DNA from: Betaproteobacteria bacterium
GTDB lineage: Bacteria; Pseudomonadota; Gammaproteobacteria; Burkholderiales; Burkholderiaceae_C
Length of the DNA: 5,600 nucleotides
Direction: 5' to 3'
Assembly: GCA_005882155.1 (NCBI GenBank)
Contig: VBCQ01000329.1
Coordinates: 637 to 6,236 of the forward strand
Made by a program: the position numbers and the translations under genes
Shown: one piece after another, positions 1 to 5,270 of the stretch
Position numbering within the stretch: position 1 is the first letter of the stretch
Layout: each line of letters begins with the position of its first letter
Notes under the pieces: model-generated
Database searches by the model: none
What the model was told of the DNA's origin: nothing
What the model saw: the letters and a program-made list of their open reading frames with translations, nothing else

Positions 1-290
1 AGCGGCGGACGGTAGCGCACGAAATCGCCGTAGCGGCTGACCAGGAAATCGAGCACCTCGGCGTCGGTCTTGCCTTGCTTGATGAGGCTGCGGATCTCAC
101 GCCGCAAATCCTGCGCGAGCTCGGCGCGCGACCCGGCGAGCGATTCGTTCTGGCAGACGAGGCAGCGCAACTCGTCGGCAATCGCGATCAGGCGCTGCTC
201 CACCGCTTCGTCTTCAGCCAGCGGCAGCGCTTCTTTCGCCTGCGCGAACAGCGTGAACGTCGCGAGCATCAACATCCACAGCCACTTCAT
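1..290 (-). CDS. ccmH: CcmH, thiol-reductive cytochrome c maturation factor, N-terminal part
   Basis: The first 96 residues are visible; the frame runs off the left edge. The protein begins MKWLWMLMLATFTLFAQAKE, a signal peptide or N-terminal anchor with likely cleavage near AQA-KE. The conserved LRCLVCQNESLAGSRAELA segment follows, with redox cysteines Cys43 and Cys46. It continues through LRREIRSLIKQGKTDAEVLDFLVSRYGDFVRYRPP, split here around the family landmarks IRSLIKQGK and SRYGDFV. This is the three-helix CcmH domain, which reduces apocytochrome together with CcmG and joins CcmF in the haem ligation complex. The C-terminal membrane helix, and whether a CcmI/TPR domain is fused as in E. 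coli or encoded separately, lie outside the window. The start overlaps the ccmG stop (ATGA), with GGGAG about 8 nt upstream. Confidence 0.95.
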   Translation of the reverse strand, partial: MKWLWMLMLATFTLFAQAKEALPLAEDEAVEQRLIAIADELRCLVCQNESLAGSRAELAQDLRREIRSLIKQGKTDAEVLDFLVSRYGDFVRYRPP

Positions 291-811
291 CGCTGCAGCT
301 CCCGGATCAGCGGCAAGACGGTGGCGTGCAGCACGTCGGCGGTGAGGGGCCCGATCTGCTTGAAGCGAATGATGCCGGCCTTGTCGATCACATAGGTCTC
401 GGGCACGCCGTAGACGCCGTAGTCGATGCCGACGCGGCCATCGAGATCGACGGCCGACAGCGCATACGGATCGCCATGCTGCGCCAACCAGCGTCGCCCG
501 TCGGCGCGCGCGTCCTTGTAGTCGAGGCCGATCAGCGGCACCACGCCGCTCTTCGCGAACTCCATCAGCATCGGGTGCTCCTGCCGGCACGACACGCACC
601 ACGACGCCCATACGTTGAGCATCCACACCTTGCCCTTCATGTCGGCCGGCGAGAAGCGAGCGCCATCGGGCGCGAGGCGGGGCAGCTCGAAGCCGGGTGC
701 CGCGCGGCCGACCAGCGGCGACGGCAACTCGCGAGGATCGCGGTTCAAACCCACCGCGAGAAAGCTCGCGAGCGCGAGGAACAACGCGAGCGGAATCAGA
801 AAGCGTTTCAT
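287..811 (-). CDS. ccmG: CcmG (DsbE), thioredoxin-like apocytochrome c reductant
   Basis: This is a membrane-anchored periplasmic thiol-disulfide oxidoreductase that keeps the apocytochrome CXXCH cysteines, or the CcmH cysteines, reduced for haem attachment. The product has 174 residues, against 185 in E. coli DsbE. It has an N-terminal membrane anchor (about 4-21), then a short linker (LNRDPRELPSPLVG) and a thioredoxin fold. The active site NVWASWCVSCRQEHP places the redox cysteines at Cys72 and Cys75. GVYGVPETYVIDKAG (132-146) carries the cis-proline at Pro137 in the GVPET motif typical of CcmG, and FKQIGPLT follows. The same frame stays open far upstream (to about 2593) inside ccmF, but that is a GC-rich shadow. 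The true start is the ATG at 809-811, preceded by AAGGAG (819-824) and overlapping the ccmF stop as ATGA. The stop overlaps the ccmH start the same way. Confidence 0.97.
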   Translation of the reverse strand: MKRFLIPLALFLALASFLAVGLNRDPRELPSPLVGRAAPGFELPRLAPDGARFSPADMKGKVWMLNVWASWCVSCRQEHPMLMEFAKSGVVPLIGLDYKDARADGRRWLAQHGDPYALSAVDLDGRVGIDYGVYGVPETYVIDKAGIIRFKQIGPLTADVLHATVLPLIRELQR

Positions 812-2694
812 GCGGCGACTCCTTGCAGCACGGTCTCCCGCTTCTTCAATCGATAGCGCCGATCCGCCGCGGCGAGTCCGCCGCCGAACGCCATCAACAG
901 GCAGCCGCCCCAGATCCACACGACGAAGGGCTTGTAGTACACGCGCACGCTCCACGCGGCGTTCGCGTCGCTGCCGTCCAGCCGCTCGCCGAGCGAGACG
1001 TAGACGTCGCGCGTCAGGCCGCTGTCGATCGCGGTCTCGGTCATCGGCATCGGCGACGAGAAGTAGCTGCGCTTCTCGGGGCCCAGCGTGCGCAGCACCT
1101 GGCCGTCTTTGGACAGCTCGACCTCGCCGCGCTGCGCGATGTAGTTCAGGCCCGGCACTTCCTTCACGCCGAGCAGCCGCAGCGTGTAGCCGCCGAGCTG
1201 CACGGTGTCGCCGATGGCCATGCGCACGTCCTTCTCGATCTCGTAGCCCTTGACCATCGTCACGCCGATGACGAACACCGCGACGCCGACGTGGGCGAGT
1301 TGCATGCCCCAGAACGAGGGTGGCGCGAAGCCCGACTTCAGCCGCTCGCGCACCTGGAACACGCCGCTCGCGACGATCCACACTGCGAGCAGCAGGCCGA
1401 GCGCGACGAACGGCGACCAATGGCCCATCAGCAGCGGCAAGCCCGCGCCTGCGACGAGCGCGATCACGGCAGCCAGGCGCAGACGCTGCACCATGTCGCG
1501 CGCGTCGAGCTGCTTCCAGCGCGCCAGCGGCCCGATCGCGATGAGCGCCAGCAGCGGCACCATGATCGGCACGAAGACGGCGTTGAAGTAGGGCGGTCCG
1601 ACCGAGAGCTTGCCCAGATTCAACGCATCGATGAACAGCGGGTACAGCGTGCCGAGCAGCACCGAGCCGGCAGCGACCACGAGCAGCACGTTGTTGACCA
1701 GCAGCAGCGTCTCGCGCAGCGAGCCGCCGATCACGACGACGAGGAAGGCGAGGATGAAGATGCCGCGCCGCGGGTCGGTCGCGAACGCGTGCACCGAGGT
1801 CAGCACGCCTGAGCGCACGAGGAAGGTCCCGAGCAGCGACAGCGAGAACGCGCCGATCGCGAGCAGCACGGTCCAGTTCTTGAAGCAGCCGCGCTTTTCC
1901 GTCACCGCGAGCGAATGGATCAGTGCGGTGCCGACCAGCCACGGCATGAACGACGCGTTCTCCACCGGGTCCCAGAACCACCAGCCGCCCCAGCCGAGCT
2001 CGTAGTAGGCCCACCAGGAACCGAGCGCGATGCCGAGCGTGAGAAAGATCCACGCGACGGTCGTCCACGGCCGCGACCAGCGTGCCCACGCCGCGTCGAG
2101 CCGACCGCTGAGCAATGCGGCGATCGCGAACGCGAAGGCCACCGAGAAGCCGATGTAGCCCATGTAGAGCATCGGCGGATGGAACACCAGGCCGGGGTCC
2201 TGCAGCAGCGGGTTGAGGTCGCGCCCGTCGGCGGCCGCCGGCAGCAAGCGGTCGAAGGGGTTCGACGTGAGCAGGATGAAGAGCAGGAAACCGCTGGCGA
2301 CGAGACCAAGCACGCCGACGACGCGCGCCACCATCGCGCGCGGCAACTGGCGCGACAGCAGGCTCACCGCCAGCGTCCAGCCGTTGAGCATCAGCAGCCA
2401 CAGCAGCAGCGAGCCTTCGTGTCCGCCCCACACGGCCGCGGCGCGGTAGATCGTCGGCAGCTGTGAGTTCGAGTGCTGGGCGACGTAGAGCACCGAGAAA
2501 TCGTTGTGGAGGAACGCGTAGCTGAGGCAGGCGAATGCGAAGGCGACGAGCGCGAACTGTGTCTGCGCCGCGGGGCGCGCGATCGCGATCCATGCCGCGT
2601 GTCCGCGCTGTGCGCCGACGATCGGCAGCACGCCTTGGACCAGCGCGACGAGCAACGCCAAGATCAGCGCCAGATGACCGAGCTCAGCACTCAT
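808..2694 (-). CDS. ccmF: CcmF, cytochrome c haem ligation membrane protein, with an apparent loop deletion
   Basis: CcmF takes haem from holo-CcmE and attaches it to the apocytochrome CXXCH. The product has 628 residues and many membrane helices; E. coli CcmF has about 647. The WWD domain GWGGWWFWDPVENASFMPW spans 234-252. Conserved histidines are His172 (FHPPMLYMGY), His260 (ALIHSLAVTEKRG), His302 (SVHAFATDP) and His468 (MQLAHVG). From memory the E. coli equivalents are 173, 261, 303 and 491. The offset is therefore 1 for the first three and 23 for the fourth, so about 22 residues are missing in between. The likely place is residue 326/327, where VIGGSL runs directly into RETLLLVNN; relatives have a basic, glycine-containing cytoplasmic loop there. 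The frame is kept and everything after looks normal, including GTLYPL, SVGPPYFNAVF and the periplasmic C-terminal domain. The start overlaps the ccmE stop (ATGA); the stop overlaps the ccmG start. All four key histidines remain, so activity is possible. Confidence 0.96.
   Translation of the reverse strand: MSAELGHLALILALLVALVQGVLPIVGAQRGHAAWIAIARPAAQTQFALVAFAFACLSYAFLHNDFSVLYVAQHSNSQLPTIYRAAAVWGGHEGSLLLWLLMLNGWTLAVSLLSRQLPRAMVARVVGVLGLVASGFLLFILLTSNPFDRLLPAAADGRDLNPLLQDPGLVFHPPMLYMGYIGFSVAFAFAIAALLSGRLDAAWARWSRPWTTVAWIFLTLGIALGSWWAYYELGWGGWWFWDPVENASFMPWLVGTALIHSLAVTEKRGCFKNWTVLLAIGAFSLSLLGTFLVRSGVLTSVHAFATDPRRGIFILAFLVVVIGGSLRETLLLVNNVLLVVAAGSVLLGTLYPLFIDALNLGKLSVGPPYFNAVFVPIMVPLLALIAIGPLARWKQLDARDMVQRLRLAAVIALVAGAGLPLLMGHWSPFVALGLLLAVWIVASGVFQVRERLKSGFAPPSFWGMQLAHVGVAVFVIGVTMVKGYEIEKDVRMAIGDTVQLGGYTLRLLGVKEVPGLNYIAQRGEVELSKDGQVLRTLGPEKRSYFSSPMPMTETAIDSGLTRDVYVSLGERLDGSDANAAWSVRVYYKPFVVWIWGGCLLMAFGGGLAAADRRYRLKKRETVLQGVAA
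819..824 (-). promoter_or_regulatory. Ribosome binding site fixing the ccmG start
   Basis: AAGGAG on the minus strand sits 7 nt before the ATG at 809-811, inside the last codons of ccmF. It settles the ccmG start, because the reading frame is open for some 1.8 kb upstream and would otherwise suggest a much longer protein. Confidence 0.75.
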
Positions 2695-3122
2695 TTCCTT
2701 GCCTTTCCATGCGCCACGTCGACCGCGTGCTGGGCCTCGGGCGGCATGTAGTTCTCGTCGTGCTTGGCGAGCACTTCGCTGGCGACGAACTCGCCGCGCT
2801 CGTCGAGGCGCCCTTGCGCCACCGCGCCTTTGCCCTCCTTGAAGAGGTCGGGCAGGATGCCGGTGTAGCTGACCGTCATCTCGCGCGCGGTGTCGGTGAT
2901 GACGAAGCGCGCCGTCATCTGCTTGCGTTGCAGGCTGCCTTGCTTGACCAGCCCGCCGACGCGAAACGCATGCCCCTTCGGCGCCTCGCCTGCATTGACC
3001 TGCGTCGGCGTGAAGAAGAAGGCGACGTTGCTGTTCAGCGCGTTCAGCACCAGCGCCGAGGCGACGCCGACGCTTGCCACACCGGCCACGATGATCGCGA
3101 GTCGCCGGGTGCGTGGCTTCAT
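2691..3122 (-). CDS. ccmE: CcmE, periplasmic haem chaperone
   Basis: CcmE binds haem covalently and carries it from CcmC to the CcmF/H ligation complex. The product has 143 residues, somewhat shorter than E. coli CcmE (159). There is a basic N-terminus (KPRTRR), then one uncleaved membrane anchor (about 8-30), then an OB-fold beta-barrel with FRVGGLV (about 53-59), RFVITDT (72-78) and VSYTGILPDLFKEG (84-97). The haem-binding motif LAKHDENYMPPE (118-129) places the attachment histidine at His121 and the conserved tyrosine at Tyr125. This is the standard HxxxY form, not the cysteine (CxxxY) variant seen in some archaea and deltaproteobacteria. The C-terminal tail is short and charged. The start overlaps the ccmD stop (ATGA), with a GAGGA motif about 7-8 nt upstream. 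The stop overlaps the ccmF start (ATGA). Confidence 0.97.
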   Translation of the reverse strand: MKPRTRRLAIIVAGVASVGVASALVLNALNSNVAFFFTPTQVNAGEAPKGHAFRVGGLVKQGSLQRKQMTARFVITDTAREMTVSYTGILPDLFKEGKGAVAQGRLDERGEFVASEVLAKHDENYMPPEAQHAVDVAHGKARK

Positions 3123-3268
3123 GGCATGGTCCTCAGAAGGTGCCGACGATCGCGGCGCAGCAGCCAGGGCTCGACGATCATCGCCAGCGCGCAGGCGCCG
3201 AAGCTGCCCCAGACGTAGAGGGCGTAGCCGCCCATCGCGAGGAATTCATCGACGCTATGCCATTGCAT
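3119..3268 (-). CDS. ccmD: CcmD, small membrane subunit of the haem exporter complex
   Basis: This is a 49-codon gene between ccmC and ccmE. The translation starts MQWHSVDEFLAMGGYALYVW and continues with GSFGACALAMIVEPWLLRRD and a basic tail ending RTMP. The FLAMGGYALYVWGSFG core is the CcmD signature. It is followed by one hydrophobic segment (about 13-33) and a positively charged cytoplasmic tail, the usual small single-helix design. CcmD holds the CcmABC complex together and is needed for release of haem-loaded CcmE. The start lies inside ccmC (14-nt overlap) and has only a weak purine-rich upstream stretch, so it probably relies on ribosomes finishing ccmC. The stop TGA overlaps the ccmE ATG as ATGA. 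Confidence 0.95.
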   Translation of the reverse strand: MQWHSVDEFLAMGGYALYVWGSFGACALAMIVEPWLLRRDRRHLLRTMP

Positions 3269-3995
3269 GACGCACCCATTCGGTCTGACGTTCGCGCTCG
3301 AGAATGATGTTGCGCACCCGCGCCAGCGCGACGGCGATCGAGTACATCCAGAAGGCGAGCGCCATGACCAGCATCGCCCACAGCATCGTGTGCGCCATCG
3401 ATGGCGACTTCGTCATCGACACCGACGCGCCCTGGTGCAGCGTGTTCCACCAGCGCACCGAGAAATAGATGATCGGCACGTTCACCACGCCGACCAGCGC
3501 GACGATGGCACCGGCCTTGTCGGCTCGACGCGGGTCGTCGATGGCTGCCTGCAGCGCCAAGAAGCCGAGATAGAGGAAGAACAGGATCAGCTCGGACGTG
3601 AGCCGCGCATCCCACACCCACCAGGTGCCCCACATCGGCTTGCCCCACAGCGAGCCGGTCAGCAGCGACAGGGCCGTGAACAGCGCGCCGGTCGGCGCCA
3701 GCGCGCTGGCCATCATCGCGGCGAGGCGGATGTTGAACGCGAGTCCGACCGCCGCCCAGAACGCCATCACGCAGTAGATGAACATCGACATCCAGCTCGC
3801 CGGCACGTGCACGAAGATGATCCGGTAGCCCTCGCCCTGCTGCGCATCGGTGGGCGCGATGACAAGGCCGATCCACAGACCGATCGCGGCGAGCACCAGC
3901 GCGAGCGAGATGAACAGCGGCTGCAGCCGTCCCGCCAGCGGATAGAAGGTGGCCGGCGAGGCGAAGTGGAAGCTGCGGATATGGTGGGACTTCAT
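3255..3995 (-). CDS. ccmC: CcmC, haem-handling protein that loads haem onto CcmE
   Basis: CcmC is a six-helix membrane protein that holds haem at its periplasmic face and transfers it to CcmE. The product has 246 residues; E. coli CcmC has 245. The tryptophan-rich WWD signature WGTWWVWDARLT is at 122-133. The two periplasmic haem-ligand histidines are His63 (FVHVPASW) and His187 (NTLHQGAS). They match E. coli His60 and His184 with the same offset, so no indel lies between them. A short hydrophilic N-terminus precedes the first membrane helix (about 27-47), and the protein ends in a basic cytoplasmic tail (ARVRNIILERER). A GGAG lies 5 nt before the ATG, inside the end of ccmB. The gene ends with TAG, whereas all the other stops visible in the window are TGA, and it overlaps ccmD by 14 nt. 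Confidence 0.97.
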   Translation of the reverse strand: MKSHHIRSFHFASPATFYPLAGRLQPLFISLALVLAAIGLWIGLVIAPTDAQQGEGYRIIFVHVPASWMSMFIYCVMAFWAAVGLAFNIRLAAMMASALAPTGALFTALSLLTGSLWGKPMWGTWWVWDARLTSELILFFLYLGFLALQAAIDDPRRADKAGAIVALVGVVNVPIIYFSVRWWNTLHQGASVSMTKSPSMAHTMLWAMLVMALAFWMYSIAVALARVRNIILERERQTEWVRHAMA

Positions 3996-3996
3996 G

Positions 3997-4662
3997 TCAC
4001 TCCATTGCGATTCGCAACGACGCGGTGGTGGCCCAGGGGGCGAAGAAGGTGGCCAGCGCGAGCATCGCGCCGAGCACCGACAGGTGGCCGCGAACGCTCA
4101 GGCCCGCGCTGAAAGCGTCGACCGATCCGGCGCCGAAAACGAGCGCCGGGATGAACAGCGGCAGGATCAGCAGCGCCAGCAGAACGCCGCCGCCGCGCAC
4201 GCCGAGCGTCAGCGCCGCGCCGATCGCGCCGATCAGGCTCAAGAGCGGCGTGCCGACCAGCAGCGACAGCATCAGCACCCACAGTGCATCGCCTTCGATG
4301 CCGAACTGCAAGCCGAGGATCGGCGACAGCAACACCAGCGGCAGGCCGCACAGCAGCCAGTGCGCGGCGACCTTGCCTGCCATCTGCAGCACGAAGGACT
4401 GCGACGACAGCGCCATCTGCTCGAGCGTGCCGTCGGCATGGTCAGCGGCAAACAGCCGCGGCAGGCCGAGCAGCGTCGCGAGCAGCGCCGCGACCCACAG
4501 CGCACCCGGGCCGATGCGGCGCAGCAGTGCAGGCTCGGGGCCGATCCCCAGAGGGAACAGGCTCACCACGACGATGAAGAAGAAGAGGGTGGTCAATACT
4601 TCGCTGCGGCGCCGGCCGGCGAGCAGCAGGTCGCGCCGCAGCGTGACGACGAGCGCGTTCAC
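3997..4662 (-). CDS. ccmB: CcmB, haem exporter membrane subunit
   Basis: CcmB is the integral membrane partner of the CcmA ATPase in the CcmABCD complex; it couples ATP hydrolysis to release of holo-CcmE. The product has 221 residues, the usual family length. It shows a basic cytoplasmic N-terminus (LRRDLLLAGRRR), then FPLGIGPEPALL, WVAALLATLL and DGTLEQMALS, all typical CcmB signatures. About six hydrophobic segments follow, including a glycine- and leucine-rich one (roughly 110-135), the GVLLALLILPLFIPALVFG segment (about 157-175) and a final LGAMLALATFF segment. There is no sign of an internal gap. The start is GTG, overlapping the ccmA stop by 4 nt, with a near-perfect Shine-Dalgarno. The stop is 1 nt before the ccmC ATG. 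CcmB has no catalytic residues to check, so the assignment rests on these motifs, the length and the gene order. Confidence 0.95.
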   Translation of the reverse strand: MNALVVTLRRDLLLAGRRRSEVLTTLFFFIVVVSLFPLGIGPEPALLRRIGPGALWVAALLATLLGLPRLFAADHADGTLEQMALSSQSFVLQMAGKVAAHWLLCGLPLVLLSPILGLQFGIEGDALWVLMLSLLVGTPLLSLIGAIGAALTLGVRGGGVLLALLILPLFIPALVFGAGSVDAFSAGLSVRGHLSVLGAMLALATFFAPWATTASLRIAME

Positions 4663-5183
4663 AGCGCCACCTCCTTGCAGCGCGGCAGCGGGATCGCCTG
4701 GTGGCTCGTCAGCACTGCGATGCCGCCGCTTGCAAGGTGGTCGGCGATCAATGACGACAGCAGCACGACGCCGGCGGCATCGAGCGCGGTGAACGGCTCA
4801 TCGAGCACCCACAGCTGGGCCGGACGCAGCAGCAGCCGGGCCAGCAACACGCGCCGCTTCTGCCCGGCCGACAGCACGCGCGACGGCAGGTGCTCGCGCC
4901 CCGCGAGGCCGATCCGGCGCAGCGAGCGCAGCAGGTCGGCGTCGTCGGCTGCGAAGCCGTCGAGCGCGAGTGCAAGCTGCAGGTTCTCGAGCGGCGTCAA
5001 CTCGTCCTTCAATCCGGCCTGGTGGCCGACATAGACGAAGGCGCGGCGATAGTCGTCGGCGGTCTTGCCGGCGCCGTTTTCGCCTTTGACGTGCAGCCAT
5101 TCGCCGCGCTCGAGCGTGAAGTTGACGCCGTCGAACAAGCGGTGTTCTCCGCGTGAGCAGGCGATGTCGGTGGCTCTGAGCAT
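4659..5183 (-). CDS. ccmA: CcmA, haem exporter ATP-binding subunit, with an apparent internal in-frame deletion
   Basis: This is the cytoplasmic ATPase of the CcmABCD complex, which uses ATP hydrolysis to release haem-loaded CcmE from CcmC/D. At 174 residues it is short: E. coli CcmA is about 205-207. Visible motifs are Walker A GENGAGKT (34-41), Q-loop glutamine in VGHQ (55), ABC signature LSAGQKRR (104-111), Walker B LWVLDEP (124-130), D-loop ALD (133-135) and H-loop LTSHQ (His161). Walker A is followed directly by ADDYRRAFVYVGHQ. In the family about 27 residues normally lie between them: the helix that continues from the P-loop, a GL-P--G turn, the V-W-G-P strand and a linker. The frame is intact across the junction (5060/5061). 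Losing that helix should damage nucleotide binding, so the protein may be inactive, or the segment may be missing through a sequence or assembly error. The ATG at 5183 is the only start codon near the conserved N-terminus; no convincing Shine-Dalgarno precedes it. The stop overlaps the ccmB start (GTGA). Confidence 0.9.
   Translation of the reverse strand: MLRATDIACSRGEHRLFDGVNFTLERGEWLHVKGENGAGKTADDYRRAFVYVGHQAGLKDELTPLENLQLALALDGFAADDADLLRSLRRIGLAGREHLPSRVLSAGQKRRVLLARLLLRPAQLWVLDEPFTALDAAGVVLLSSLIADHLASGGIAVLTSHQAIPLPRCKEVAL
4669..4676 (-). promoter_or_regulatory. Strong ribosome binding site of ccmB within the end of ccmA
   Basis: The minus strand reads AAGGAGGT, a full-length match to the anti-Shine-Dalgarno, 6 nt before the GTG start of ccmB. 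It supports the GTG start over any later ATG. It also encodes part of the CcmA C-terminal residues CKEVAL, so translation of the two genes is probably coupled. Confidence 0.75.
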
Positions 5184-5215
5184 GAGGGCGGCAAGGCGCG
5201 GATGGCAATGCGGGA

Positions 5216-5221
5216 ATGATT
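5216..5221 (-). promoter_or_regulatory. Candidate -10 box of the ccm operon promoter
   Basis: On the minus strand this reads AATCAT, which matches 4 of 6 bases of TATAAT. It is centred 32 bp downstream of the centre of the FNR-like palindrome. That places a start point near 5209 and leaves an untranslated leader of about 26 nt before the ccmA ATG. There is no recognisable -35 box other than the palindrome, as is usual for FNR-activated promoters. The match is weak by itself and is supported mainly by its spacing. Confidence 0.4.
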
Positions 5222-5243
5222 CGTCCTCGACCCCATGCGGCCT

Positions 5244-5257
5244 TTGACGTGGGTCAA
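5244..5257. promoter_or_regulatory. FNR/DNR-family operator (TTGAC-N4-GTCAA) upstream of ccmA
   Basis: The sequence TTGACGTGGGTCAA is a perfect inverted repeat of 5-bp half-sites around a 4-bp spacer. It matches the CRP/FNR-family layout TTGAT-N4-ATCAA, with C/G replacing the T/A at the inner position of each half-site. It lies in the rquA-ccmA intergenic region, its centre 67.5 bp before the ccmA ATG. If transcription starts near 5209, as the candidate -10 box suggests, the site is centred at about -41.5, the position expected for class II activation. Binding by FNR, FnrL or DNR is inferred; no regulator gene is in the window. Confidence 0.6.
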
Positions 5258-5270
5258 TTCCGCGGCCGCT

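Noticed and set aside
697..1812. A 371-codon plus-strand open frame opposite ccmF
   Set aside because: It is composed of histidine, arginine, glutamine and alanine runs with no recognisable domain, as expected for the antisense of a GC-rich membrane protein gene.
287..2593. A 768-codon open frame on the minus strand suggesting a long fusion protein ending in CcmG
   Set aside because: The upstream 594 codons are an arginine- and alanine-rich shadow of ccmF in another frame. The CcmG start at 811 has a good ribosome binding site and an ATGA overlap with the ccmF stop.
2750..2770. Possible cysteine-type (CxxxY) CcmE variant
   Set aside because: The haem-binding motif reads HDENY, the standard histidine form.
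3949..5034. A 361-codon plus-strand open frame opposite ccmA and ccmB
   Set aside because: Low-complexity Q/R/A-rich translation lying antisense to two clearly conserved genes, with no family resemblance.
5262..5269. The GCGGCCGC palindrome just after the rquA stop as a terminator or operator
   Set aside because: It is a plain 8-bp GC palindrome without a loop or a T-tract; no rho-independent terminator is evident in the gap.
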